64,000 bases of DNA, taken from Fasciola hepatica (taxonomy: Eukaryota > Platyhelminthes > Trematoda > Plagiorchiida > Fasciolidae). The translations under genes and the position numbers were made by a program. The stretch is taken from NCBI GenBank assembly GCA_948099385.1, contig CANUEZ040000014.1, positions 1,054,001 to 1,118,000 on the forward strand, in the 5' to 3' direction. The notes beneath the pieces are model-generated. The model made no database searches. It worked only from the letters and a program-made list of their open reading frames with translations, and was not told the origin of the DNA. This document shows, piece by piece, positions 23,718-34,524 of this stretch (the stretch's first letter is position 1; each line of letters opens with the position of its first letter).

Positions 23718-24145
23718 TCATGTTCTGCTTGGAATGCAGCCTGAAATCAGAAACGTATGATATGTATATTTATTGATAGTAAGCAGTATGTGAACGTGCA
23801 GACAGAGCTCCCCCGGAAGCACACGACCGGTTTCGCAGTTGTTGCCGCTCATCAGGTAGGCGTACCCGGTACTCCTCTGCCCACTCGTCTTCATACTCGT
23901 ACGCTCCAATGTTATATCTTCACTAGACTCTGATTTGAATCGTAGGGAGTGTGAATGGATACTCTTCATTGAAGAGCCCACAAATAAATCACAGCTGTGA
24001 TTTCTGACAGTTATTCATGTCACCGCCAACCCAACGAACAACGAGACTGCATGTGCAGCGTTCATGTTGATAGTAATTAGTAGGTAGGCGTGTGGACAGA
24101 ATTTCCCCGGAAGCACATGACCGGTTTCGCGATTGTCCTGGGATG

Positions 24146-24150
<5 letters not shown>
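23718..24150 (-). repeat. Two copies of a hammerhead-bearing repeat
   Basis: Copy 1 (about 23718-23870) and copy 2 (about 24040-24150) share, on the minus strand, GCGAAACCGGTC, TGTGCTTCCGGGG and a downstream segment leading to ACTATCAAT. Copy 1 keeps a hammerhead-like core. Copy 2 loses it where a TA tract begins. The repeat may be a terminal segment of a Penelope-like element or a retrozyme; the class is an inference. Confidence 0.5.
23815..23863 (-). ncRNA. Hammerhead ribozyme-like motif
   Basis: On the minus strand: CTGATGA (23855-23849), a stem GCGG/CTGC closing a CAACAA loop, GAAA (23834-23831), then ACCGGTC, giving a minimal self-complementary stem III (ACC/GGT) and a GUC cleavage triplet (23827-23825). 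The stem I strands (GCCTAC before the core, GTGTGC after the triplet) pair at most positions. All core residues of the hammerhead consensus are present. Short stem III hammerheads are known from Penelope-like elements and retrozymes. Activity is untested. Confidence 0.55.

Positions 24151-24202
<52 letters not shown>
24149..24202. repeat. (TA)n microsatellite
   Basis: About 27 TA units, flanked by inverted arms GCGATTGTCCTGGGAT (left) and ATCCCAGGGAAATCGC (right). Confidence 0.95.
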
Positions 24203-24207
<5 letters not shown>

Positions 24208-25873
24208 CTATCCCAGGGAAATCGCAACAAATTTCAACCACGTTAAATTGGTGATCTTGAGCGTTTCTTCTAATTTGTTTTTTGCGCCTGATACTGTGCT
24301 GTTGTGATCAGTATTGCTGCTGCGGTATTCCCGCCGAATTCGGGCAATGCTACGAAAACACCGGCGCTCACATACCGAAACTTTTCGTGCATCCTCCCTC
24401 ACAGTGACCATGTTTTTGAACCATAAGAACTGGCGTAACTGCTGCAACGTACACTCTGCCCTTAATAAATAAACGGATGACACGTCGATGCCACCGATAA
24501 CTGAAGTCCGTAATAGCCAAACGCGCTCTCTGTATATTTACTTTTACTTGTACGCGATTGTCTCCTGCGAGAAAATGAATCAGCTTCATGGATGTCCTGA
24601 ATAGCACCTGCCTATGAGCGGTGTGTTTAGAGGAACTGTTCATGAAGAATATCGGGTATTATGTACGAAATGGCGTCCCTAGCATCACTTGGCCTTTTAT
24701 TCGAGTTACCAACTTTAATCTGTACACAACCAAGTGCTACCTGTCGGGCAACAGGATGTTTGTGTGTTGACAGCTGGTGATCAAACGAGCGGCTAATACG
24801 CCTTCTGGATGGCGGTCTGCCAGTGATTCAACATAGCTGAGTGAGAGATGGGATGCGATGGTCTTATTTAGTGACGGGCCACATTGGCGCACGTCACATT
24901 ACTGTCTGTGGGTTTCTGTGGCTCTCATGTAGAGAGTTCTGTGCCAAGCGAGGAACCCGCCACGCCCTCTAACAACGCCACATTGCCTTTTTCTGGCTAC
25001 TCGCCCTCGGCCTGTTCGATATGGGTGGCTCTTAAGTAGCGCTTTGTGCTGCAATTGGCATAGCCATTGGGGTCATCGTAGCATGCAAACCGGATTACCA
25101 CGGTGAGGTTGCAGGATCGACCAAGGCCCTGTATGTACGCGAATGCACCTCATCCGATATCCGACCTCCAGGTGAAATATGGCTGTCTAGATAACAGAAC
25201 TCACTCACCTGGTTTAGTATCTCTCCTAACACAGTGCGGTTTTTTCTCGAACAATCCAAGTCCTGCAACAACCTCTCACACTGAACATCGCTTAGAAGTT
25301 ATTTATGCCGTTCAGCAAAGCTTTCAATTTACGTGGATCCTTACTTAGAGAAGCATCCACGTACCCAATCTCTGACAACTGCCCTCGTGAGAAGTTGGAT
25401 ACCAAAACAATCACAGAACAAAATAGCGGTTTCTAGGATCATATTAGGCTACGACATGAAACAGAAAACATTAGCGAAGGATACCCTTATACATAGAGTA
25501 CTTTTCGTGGCGAATTTAGATGAAAGGCCACCGTAAGGCTGAACGCGGCTTCGGCTATTCCTGTGCAGATAATTTATAGTGGGAGTGAATTTCTTCGGTA
25601 CCTCATTGAAAAAGAGGCAGCTCCATAAAACTGCAGTCGAGTGAGTCGAACGCCGCTTTCAGACCAAGAAACACAGACGGCGGGTCTGCGAAAGATGTCT
25701 GTGTTCTGAAATTGGTCGATGGATAAATATTTGATCAACGCAACCTCGACCATGTTTAAACTCAGCTTGACTCTCACACGAGCACTGTTTGCGATCGTCA
25801 GATGCGCGGCGGAGACATGATACCAACGAGTAGCTTAGATGCAGTGGTGCTAACGAGACTTACTCTCTTTCAG
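24208..25873 (-). pseudogene. RTE-A relic split by a SINE-like unit
   Basis: Minus strand from 25873 to 25134 reads as diverged RTE-A palm, including CFLGLKAAFDSLDC-like and GGRISDEVHSRTY segments. From 24557 to 24208 it continues with RARLAITDF, LFIKGRVYVAAV and CERRCFRSIARIRREY. The 576-bp insertion at 24558-25133 separates the halves, flanked by TGTACGCGA on both sides. Many stops are present. Confidence 0.75.
24558..25133 (-). mobile_element. SINE-like non-autonomous unit, copy 1
   Basis: The unit is flanked by a 9-bp duplication, TGTACGCGA, at 24549-24557 and 25134-25142, so it inserted as a discrete element. It has no coding frame. A second copy in opposite orientation occupies 27574-28129, with almost identical sequence and no indels (constant coordinate sum 52691). 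Its terminal motif (CATGAAGC.., then CTCGCAGGAG on the minus strand) resembles the 3' end of RTE-C at 28155-28200. This suggests mobilisation by that LINE. Confidence 0.7.
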
Positions 25874-26131
25874 GATAGTGTATCTCCAGTTTATGATAGC
25901 TTGCAGACCTGTTTAACGGAGTCTGGGCTAGAAGGTGGGTTTGATGTTGTTCACTACCCTACTAATGTTTTCGAGTCAGACCATACCTGTTTAATAAAGC
26001 AGGGGCATTATGAAGCTCGAACTTACCGTACGATCAGAATAAGTTGTTCCTGTCGAAACTTGGGTGGTAACTATGTTTGGTCCTTTCCAGTGCTTCGCTT
26101 CGTTCAATATAAACACCCTTTGTTTACCTAA
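25874..26131 (+). other. Open stretch of unknown origin
   Basis: An 85-codon frame running to a stop at 26129, with DSVSPVYDSLQTCLTESG, then FESDHTCLIKQGHYEARTY. It begins right where the RTE-A relic homology ends. The TTTCAG that looks like an acceptor is itself RTE-derived, so exon status is doubtful. No family is recognised. Confidence 0.25.
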
Positions 26132-27102
26132 TCGATAAAACACTTAAGTTATCTGTTCACTTTTCTCAGACCTTACCATTTTCATGCTTCGAACACCCGG
26201 AAGCTAAACAACGACTTCTAGGATACAGTTGATGTAAAAAACCGACGTATAAAGTATGCCGTTATCTTTGACCGAATTTTTCTGATTTCGATATCTAGTT
26301 GGGTCATCCAACATCATCTTATTTACCTCTTGATTGAGTGACAACAAGACCAACGTGGAAAGCAGCGGAAAATCCACTAAAAGTACGAACTACACCAACA
26401 ATGGCGAAGCCGTTCTAGTCTGTACGGGCACTTCACGGGTAGTGAGCACCTGGAATTTGTCACTGTTATAAACTGTTATTGTCGCACACTCCAGTCCCAC
26501 CTTTTTAACACACTAGTCCTCAAGGATATTGAAATGCACCAATACAGCGGGGCGAATACACACGATAACTTCCGAACAGAATGGTATTCAAAAAGCAGAT
26601 AAAAGTTTCCTGAATGCTAAAACATGTAGCCTTATTGTTTGACTGAACTTTGTTCAGTTCCGCAGGTTGCTGTCACGTGACCACACATGTGTTGTACCGC
26701 AGTCAATGTTTTATCCGTCGTAATATATGCCTGAGGTATTCAAACATATCTGACGGAAACAGTTATCAGTGGAACGAGAAAAAATGCTATGTCAATAACA
26801 TGGCCTTGTCGGTGGTAAATTATGATAACTGAGTTGTCAGTAAGTTGTTTTTTGGTTGCTTTAGGCTACCGAAAACACGAGAACCATAAATGTAGCTACA
26901 CAAAACAGCTTTTTTTGCACATGAATTTTCGCAAGTAGGTAGGTCGGCCGTCATTGTGTCTGGTCATAAGTTTACGTCCCCTTTTCTGATGAAGTCAACG
27001 AAGATTATTATGTTGTGCGATAAACTTTCACAAAAATCATATTTACGGATTTATTTTCGAAGCTTTCAAGTGTCCGTTTGATGTTTTCTCTCGCATTGAT
27101 AG
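26132..27102. other. Unique-looking stretch, weak exon signals only
   Basis: An open patch at 26703-26814 (reading NISDGNSYQWNEKKCYVNN) sits between an AG and a GTAAAT, but its phase does not settle its place. Nothing else is supported here. Confidence 0.25.
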
Positions 27103-27219
27103 AGTCGCTAATTCAACTAAACAACTGGCTCCGCTACCACTTCCACCCCGAGTACCAGCCAGACGTTCAGTGCAGGCCAGAAAACGAACAGCAAGAACCA
27201 CTGCAGTTCGGAAAAAGAG
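27103..27219 (+). CDS. Orphan host exon (117 bases)
   Basis: The acceptor is TTTTCTCTCGCATTGATAG and the donor GAG|GTGAGT. At 117 bases it is a multiple of three. Read with one leading base it gives a basic, Pro-rich peptide (TKQLAPLPLPPRVPARRSV, then ARKRTARTTAVRKK) and a phase-2 intron at each end, the same phase as the micro-exon gene upstream. It could be a distal exon that replaces the terminal exon at 22743. A second frame (LIQLNNWLRYHFHPEYQPD) is also open if the acceptor is two bases later, so the frame is not certain. Confidence 0.4.
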
Positions 27220-27573
27220 GTGAGTTTGTAAACTTCAATCATATCCGGGGTTTTTCACATCATGTCCTTTTTTGTGATTTACTGTCAGTTGTGTGCATCG
27301 TGCTCCCATTTTAGCATGTGTAACACCTCCTAAGCGGTATGGTCTCTATCGTGCGAATGAGGTGTACGATTGATTCTCACCGCTACAGCCTAACCGTACT
27401 GTTAACTAATGCATTTGTCAATGGACGCCGCATATGTTAGTACTTAATTTTGCCAGTACCATACCAATTGGTTCAGCGAGATTGAAAGCCAGTTATGAGC
27501 GGCTAATTCACTTAGCATTGTAGACGAGATGTGTTTTAGTGATGCAAGGTACTTACATCTACATGCCTGATCA

Positions 27574-28129
27574 ATGTTGCAACCTTACCGTGGTAATCCG
27601 GTTTGCATGCTACGATGACCCCAATGGCTATGCCAATTGCAGCACAAAGCGCTACTTAAGAGCCACCCATATCGAACAGGCCGAGGGCGAGTAGCCAGAA
27701 AAAGGCAATGTGGCGTTGTTAGAGGGCGTGGCGGGTTCCTCGCTTGGCACAGAACTCTCTACATGAGAGCCACAGAAACCCACAGACAGTAATGTGACGT
27801 GCGCCAATGTGGCCCGTCACTAAATAAGACCATCGCATCCCATCTCTCACTCAGCTATGTTGAATCACTGGCAGACCGCCATCCAGAAGGCGTATTAGCC
27901 GCTCGTTTGATCACCAGCTGTCAACACACAAACATCCTGTTGCCCGACAGGTAGCACTTGGTTGTGTACAGATTAAAGTTGGTAACTCGAATAAAAGGCC
28001 AAGTGATGCTAGGGACGCCATTTCGTACATAATACCCGATATTCTTCATGAACAGTTCCTCTAAACACACCGCTCATAGGCAGGTGCTATTCAGGACATC
28101 CATGAAGCTAAATCATTTCCTCGCAGGAG
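27574..28129 (+). mobile_element. SINE-like unit, copy 2 (inverted)
   Basis: This is the reverse complement of 24562-25117 over 556 bases with no indels seen. Copy 2 abuts the 3' end of RTE-C (28140). Together with copy 1 it makes an inverted repeat with a 2.5-kb spacer. Confidence 0.75.
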
Positions 28130-28139
28130 CTGACTTAAT

Positions 28140-31100
28140 TTAGTTACGCTTACGCGACCATTACTTGCGAGAGGACAATTCGGCTCCATGAATATCGCGG
28201 ACCATTGCTGACCACGCGCGGCGTTCGGAGGCGAGCTCCGTACAGATCCCGATCCAGTTCTTTTTCTATCACTGAGCTCCATAGACTGACCGAAGGCCTA
28301 GAAGCTCTATGTCTTTCTCTGTTGCACTGGTCCACGTTTTGAGCTGACCACCAAGGCGACAACGCCAACCAGGGCAGGGAGTGGGACAGAGTGTTTGCTT
28401 GGTTGTCTCTGACTCGGGTCGCCGAAGCGTATGGCCGAACCACTGGAGTCGTCGACGTTGGAGGAGGACGGAATGCGCATCGATATAAGAGCATCGTCTC
28501 CTCACCTCGTCGTTAGATACTCTGTCGCGCCACTTGACTTTGACGATTTGCCGCATGTACCAGTGGTCGAAAGCCTCCAGCCTTCTGGTATCCTCAGCTC
28601 GTAGTGGCCTGGTTTCGCAGCCACAGATGAGTACGGGCCGGATGGCGGCACGGTACACACGGACTTTGGTTCTTAAGCTGATTTCGCTGCGAGTCCACAA
28701 CGTTCGTCTTAGCTGAAGAAAGGCTCTCCTGGCGCTGTCGATCCGTAATATCACTTCATCTTTTGTCTGGCCGTTCGGTAGCAGAGTTGAACCTGGATAT
28801 TTGAATGAAGGGACGTATTCGACTGGTTGGGCCTAGATGGATTGTAAAAGCTTTTTGTTTTGGTCGAATTTACTTTAAGTCCGATGGACCTCGCGAAGGA
28901 ATTGCTTCGGTCGAGGATTGGTTGTAGCGTAGCGGAGGAATCTCCTAGCATGACAATATCATCCGCGAACTCCAGGTCCGAGATGTATATTTCCTGGCTG
29001 AGCTGAACGCCAGGTTAGTTGTTTAATGCCTGTCGCATTGTTTAGTCAATGGCGTAGTTAAACAGCACCGGTGAGAGGGGACAGCCCTGTCTAACTCCGG
29101 TAGTAAGTGCGAACTCGCGGGACTCTTCGCCGTACATACGAATCTTAGCACCAATTGTCGAGTAGTATACCCTTAACAACCTTAAAAGCTTATCGAGCAT
29201 CCCATCGGATTGGATTATGGTCCAAATAGACTCGCAGTTCATCGAATCGAAGGCTGTTCGGAAGTCGATGAAACAAGCTACCGTTGGCTGCTAGAACTTA
29301 TAGTGGTGCTCCAGTATTCGATGCAGTGTGAAGATTTGATCCACACAGCCTCTGCCACCGCGGAGACTCCCTTGGTTCTGTCGAGTGCGCCGGTCTCGGT
29401 AGTTCTCACATACCGATTTATCACCTTTCTTCGGAATGAGCAGCAGAATGGACATTCCTGTCGGGCGGAAATGCTTCCTGTCGCCAAATGGAGCCAAAAG
29501 GTGTACACAGCCTGTCAATCAATGACGATGAACATGCTTTATACACTTCTGGAGGGATACCATCTTCCCCAACAGCCTTTCTGTCCTTCAGTTTGTTCAT
29601 CATTTCCGTGATTTCCGCGGTGTTGGGCGGGTCACAGTTGCTTTCGTACTGGACTGGAGGGGTTAATATTGGTTGGTCCGTCCGGTGGTGTGTAGGCCGG
29701 TTGAGCAGCTGACTAAAGTATTCCACCCATCGGTCCATTTTCTTGCTCTGTTCGGGTATTAGGTTTCCTGCCGTGTCACGAAGAACCCGTCAGAGGCGTT
29801 ACGAATAAGGCGGAACAGTTTACCGAAGTCAGCAGTTCCAGACGTGGTTTCCATTTTTTCAGCTATTTCTCTCCAGTATCTTTTGCGATCAGCCTTGGCG
29901 GAGCGTGTGGCCTCTCGTTGCAGTCTGCGGCGTTCGTCACTACCTGCCAGTCAGGCTTCATGTGCTTTGATTGACAATTGGAGCGTGTTCTCGGAGATCC
30001 AATCTTCTGTCCGCCTTTTTGTTCTCCTAAGGACTGTCCAAGTAGCTTCCTTGATTGCCGTCTTCATTCTAGTCCACTGCCCTTTCACAGAAACTTCGTC
30101 CGCTTGTGCGTTGGTTGCGTCGGTAAGTCGGGTTATGATTGCTCGTGACAACGCTTCTCGCTTCTCTGGATTTTCTAGGGCAGCAACCTTTATCCGGGAG
30201 GGTGCAGACGCTTTAGCATATGTAGACAGATGAACTTTGAAACACGCGCGCAGGAAAACATGGTCGGTGTCGTTTGTATTTCCCATTTTCGCACCTCGGT
30301 ACGCTCGGCAATCCTCCACAGACGAGGCCCAACGGGCTCTCACCAGGATGTGGTCGAATTGGTGTGCAGTGTGACCGTCACTGGAGTATCATATGAGTAG
30401 GTGCTTCTTGGGGTGTTGAAATCGAGTGCTGCAGACAACCATTCTGTTGATGTCGGCTAAACCAATTAGTCGGCCACCATCCTCGCAGCGCTGACTAAGA
30501 CCGAATTTCCCGAGAATATGGCGAGTGGATTCGTCGGCGTACCTGTGCGAGCGTCCCGATCTCCCGCGATGAAAAGTACGTCGCGCCTCGAAACCCGGTT
30601 GATTACCTCCTGCAAGTCATTGTAGAATTCGTCTTGGGTTTCGTCATCAGCCGAATTGGTTGGAGCATAGATCGCAGTCACCCTCAAGTCGTGCGGGGAG
30701 CCTTTAAAACGTGTCAAGGTGAGTCTGGATGAGACTGGTTCCCAAGAGATCATTTCATCATTAGCTGCTTTGTTCAGAGCAAACGCGACACCGTAGAGAC
30801 CGGAGTTGTCTTTCGGGCTACTGTGATAGAGCCAGTAAGATGTATTCACTCCCGGGACCTTTTTTTGTCGGCCACCTGAATTGGGCAGGCGGACTTCCGA
30901 GAGGCAAGCAATATCTGCGTCATAGTCATGTAGAGTCCGCATTGTGATGCGCTGACTGCCGACGTCTAGAAACGTCCTGACATTCCAACAGGTTGTGTTC
31001 TTTTCCTGCAGCGAATAATCCCAGCTTGTTGTCTTATCACCTCGACCGCCGGAACGCGAGGCGCGTCGCCTACCGGGGACGTCGTAGCATGATGAGCGCT

Positions 31101-31600
31101 TGAGGTTCCGTGAATAATCACAGAGAGTCGCGGGCGTAGGGTACGAAGCGGTGTCCCCAGCACCGTTCGGCCTTTTTGTTCGAGGTTGCACCTCTAACCC
31201 TTGCACACCCAAGTGCAGACTGCAAGGCAGCTGGGTGTTTCCAGAGGAGCCGGTGACCTGCTGTACGGTTTGTTCGCCTCCTCTGGAATGCCGGATCAGG
31301 CAGTTGAACAGTTCTCTTTTGTAGCCGTTGGATTAGTAGATCTCGTCCGCCCATTCAGAAGAATCTGTCTTCACATGCCGAACACCGACTCGCCGAGGTT
31401 TTTTTTAGACCGCTGTAACCCTCAGCCTGGCTTAGCCCGCCTGTAGAGCGGTTTGCCGGGGTGTGGCCGCTGTCGAATGCTTCAGCTTCGTGGAGCCACA
31501 GGTGAGAGCTAGGTGAATGATAGAGACCAAGGAGGTGGAGGATGCCCCAAAGGACACGACAGTCAACCAACTCAGAGGTGCTACTCCTCTCAGACACCCC
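28140..31600 (-). mobile_element. RTE-C LINE, nearly full length
   Basis: Minus-strand order: 5' leader (31600-31200), endonuclease (31212-30466, with CWNVRTF, IACLSEVRLPN, GLYGVAFALN, WEPVSSRLTL, VTAIYAPTN and LFIAGDRDA in place of GDFNA), linker (30343-29951), reverse transcriptase (29738-28751, with KLKDRKAVGEDGIPPEVYK, LTTGVRQGCPLSPVLFNYAID and a VMLGDSS-like end), and C-terminal domain (28754-28150, with ICGCETRPLRAEDTRRLE and VKWRDRVSNDEVRRR). GDFNA changed to GDRDA removes a conserved residue near the catalytic aspartate. Frameshifts near 29420, 29240 and 28950 show it is dead. It is a different lineage from RTE-A and RTE-B. Confidence 0.85.
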
Positions 31601-31601
31601 G

Positions 31602-31663
31602 TGAGTGTACTTACTTTTGGTTTTATGCAGGAGCTAACCGCATAAAAGCAAAAGTATACTCAC
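31602..31663. repeat. Short inverted repeat (hairpin)
   Basis: GTGAGTGTACTTACTTTTGG and TTTTATGC are mirrored by GCATAAAAGCAAAAG and TATACTCAC, with about ten bases between. It sits directly outside the RTE-C 5' end. Confidence 0.7.
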
Positions 31664-31883
31664 GCTCAACAAATTCCTTCCCTGGAAAAAACCCGATACT
31701 CATGTACGATTTACTGTAGTGGCTCATCTCACTGCGAGATCTCAGAGGTGTACGGATTTGTATGGAAGCTCGTCTCGTGGAATCAATGCAAAATTTTGTT
31801 TTGTTCATAGTCTGACCGTTTGTCCGCATGCTACGCTCGAGGTATTTGCCCTTCTGATTCTCTTCCACCGTTTCTACGTTCAT
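31664..31883 (-). pseudogene. RTE-C reverse transcriptase fragment
   Basis: The minus frame reads GKYLERSMRTNGQTMNKT, IDSTRRASIQIRTPLRSRSE. It matches the RTE-C block (IDSARRAFLQLRRTLWTRSE) at 28750-28690. It is a short, 5'-truncated older copy. Confidence 0.7.
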
Positions 31884-31911
31884 ATGGGTTGATCGTGTTC
31901 GGTTCGATACT

Positions 31912-32737
31912 GTGAATATAAGAGCTCTCTTTTTCTGCGATATTTACGCGACTGAGCATCAGATATTATTCACAAGCCGCAGTTCTGCGGTCATCGACTT
32001 CCGAATGTGTTATACTCCGTGTTGATCAATGAGTGCGTGACACATTATCCAGCGGATCCCGTAGTTGAATATGACTGGCAGACATCGGAGCTAGGCAACT
32101 CAGTTTCATTTTATTCAACCGTTCACCTCGTATTTCTCTGCTCTGGTTTCATTTTTCACCTTCCACCATCGTCGAGTAGAAAGCCAAAAGAATAGAAACA
32201 AAGTGAAAAAGACCCAAATATCAATGTAGTGAGCAAAAATCACTAAGAAAAAGGAAAAGTTCGAGTGCGACCACGCCACTGGCCGCGAAACCGGCCCATA
32301 TCACTTAATGTTTTAACCATTCGGTAGGTGGATCGCGTGGACCCCAACCTGGAAGACTAAAATGTCCTACTTGGCCAAATTCAATAGTCAACATTTTCAC
32401 ACCTTTTACCATGTCGTGAATTGACCACCTCGACTTACTTTTCAGCCATTACTTGCCACGATAAACAGCATACAATGAGGAAGTCTGTCGGTGGGCATGC
32501 GTGACGGATCTCCCAACCACCTTAACCTGCTTAGATTCAGTAATTGATCCAGAGACTGGCCTCTGATTCCCAACACCGTACGTCTAACCTGAGCATTGCT
32601 GAAACGATGTTCCTACCATATCCAGGCAGTGCTACGGAGACGTCGGTGCTTGAATATCGACAGTCTTCTATCCCTAATGACCATGTTTCTGAACTGTATA
32701 AAAGATGGGACCTAATCGCCGCATTGAATTTTAGTTC
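31912..32737. repeat. Direct duplication, copy 1 (with RTE-A 3' end)
   Basis: The sequence recurs in the same orientation at 46476-47300, nearly base for base. One 8-base difference is visible (GCGACTGA present at 31950 and absent at 46508). The unit contains about 0.2 kb of unassigned sequence and a minus-strand RTE-A 3' end (32115-32737). Confidence 0.8.
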
Positions 32738-32961
32738 CTGTTGGCTTTTGCTGCTTCTCTGTTGGCGTGGTGCTTATTATTTCGGTAAATGTATGCAGTA
32801 TCCACTCCACTCGACCGAGACTGTACATCATAAAAGTTAGATTAATATCCTGGTTGCCAACCAAGGTAAATCTTTACCGTTAATAGCATTCACCCTCGCG
32901 TTTACTTACTCGCCTTTGGCTTGACTTTGCCATTTCTTCGGCACTCATTTTATCATTCCAG

Positions 32962-33731
32962 AACCCCGGATTCAGATCAGTGTTTGGAAGATATATACGA
33001 TGGACTACCGGCTTCACGTAAATCCGAGATCATTCCACTGTGTGGTTACGATCGTGTCTCATCAATCTGTCGTGATACGTTCGAAAACAAAGAGGATTGG
33101 CTTCAAGATGGTTTTCCTAAATGCTTTGAAATCTGCGCGCTGATTGCACAGCCTGTTAGGCTGGTTATTTGGTTGGCCAGGCGACGTCTAATTCGCAATC
33201 GAACTGCCTGTCCGCAGTGCCCGAATCCAATGCTACTTCGCACGGCCATGGTTGACCGACACATTTACAAGTGGGCTTGCCGTCGATGTGGTCGCAAGCT
33301 CTCAATTCGTCACGGGTCTATGTTCATCAAGGCTGGTGTTTCCGATCCACATATTGTTCTTATTCTGTATCTGTGGTCCGTTGGTTACCCGACCGACTTT
33401 CTGGGAGCCGAAATTGAAACTTCTCTATCCTCTGTTCGGTGGTACGTGTGGTTGGCACTGAAAAGTTGCGCAGCGGTAAGCTCTTCTTATTGCTTTGTTT
33501 CATTGAAGTTCATTTACTTCTTGTCATCTATAGCAGTTGAGGCGTGAATTCAAACCACTTCAAGGTGTGGTCGAATTACATTGGGACTCGTTCCTTCGTC
33601 CGACCGATAAACGTGAAGGTCTTAATTTGCTCTGTGGTGTGGAGCGGAATACCGGTAAAGTGTTTGCCGTTCGATGTCCTCGAGGAAATGACAAAGCTCT
33701 ACTTCGTCGCCTGATTCAGGCTAATATTGCG
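32962..33731 (+). CDS. Merlin/ISXO2-type transposase gene with introns
   Basis: Exon 32962-33475 (acceptor TTTTATCATTCCAG, donor GCG|GTAAGC) and exon 33537-33731 (acceptor CTATAGCAG, donor GCG|GTAAGC) join in phase 0. The product matches the N-terminal and central parts of Merlin/IS1016-like transposases: a zinc ribbon (CPQC at 33210-33221, CRRC at 33279-33290), then RKLSIRHGSMF, a helical ILYLWSVGYPTDFL segment, and VVELHWDSF..GVERNTGKVFAV. In family members the third block carries the first catalytic Asp (VEIDES type); here the aligned residue reads His, although an Asp lies two residues on. The reading is uninterrupted, unlike all LINEs nearby. That suggests a maintained or domesticated gene, but the C-terminal DDE part is not found. 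Confidence 0.65.
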
Positions 33732-33949
33732 GTAAGCATGTCTCTGTTACTGTATGCATACGCCGACCATTAGTTCGCCTTATTTACTACTTGCAAACAG
33801 ACTGTATGCGTATTCCGTGTTCTAGGTGAGTAATGATGTTTACGAAAAGCAGTTCGGTACGATGTGTGTCGTCCTTGTTACGAATTAATACGAGACGGAA
33901 ACGGTGGACTTGCTCGTCTCCGGTGGATTGAGTAGATTTTCGGGAGATC

Positions 33950-34510
33950 AGTACCTCAATCAGTGCCTTCGCCATCAAACTCGCACTTTTGTGCTCTGGT
34001 TTTGGTTGCTGCTTCACAGCATCGTCGAGTTGAGGGCAGAATAAATAGGAGCCTAAAGTGGGAAGGAGCCGAAAGCCAAGTAATAAACAGAAATCGCGAC
34101 GACAAAAAAAGAGTTGGGATGCAACTACGCCACTGGCCGCAACACCCAGCCATGCAATTTATTGTCTTCAACCATCAGAGGGAAGGGTCTCGTCGATTTC
34201 AACCCCGGGGGTCTGACGAGTCCTACTTAGCCAAGATTTCCATATTTTTTGCCATGTCGTTGACTGACCACCTCAATCTACCTTCCATCCACTGCCTGCC
34301 TCAAACACAGCGTACGCCGCGGAGGTCTATCCGTGGACTTGCGTAACACATGTCGCAACCACCGCAACCTGTTTAGATTCAGTACTTGATCCAGAGACTG
34401 AACTCTGGTTCTTAACATCCTACACTGAGCCGCAGTATTGTTGATACGATACTTCTGCCATATTTGAGCATACTACGAAGATCAGAACCTAGCATCAATA
34501 GGTAGCATTT
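33950..34510 (-). pseudogene. RTE-A relic
   Basis: Minus-strand 3' region of RTE-A. Plus-strand CGCACTTTTGTGCTCTGGTT near 33984 is the reverse complement of the conserved tail, followed by CATCGTCGAGTTGAGGGC and the C-terminal LPTMWLKTI-like remnants up to about 34480. It is heavily mutated and sits between Merlin exons. Confidence 0.65.
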
Positions 34511-34524
34511 TGTTTGTCAAATAG

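Noticed and set aside
25874..26131. A host exon after a TTTCAG acceptor
   Set aside because: The acceptor string is part of the RTE-A relic (compare 11920-11935), so it is not independent splice evidence.
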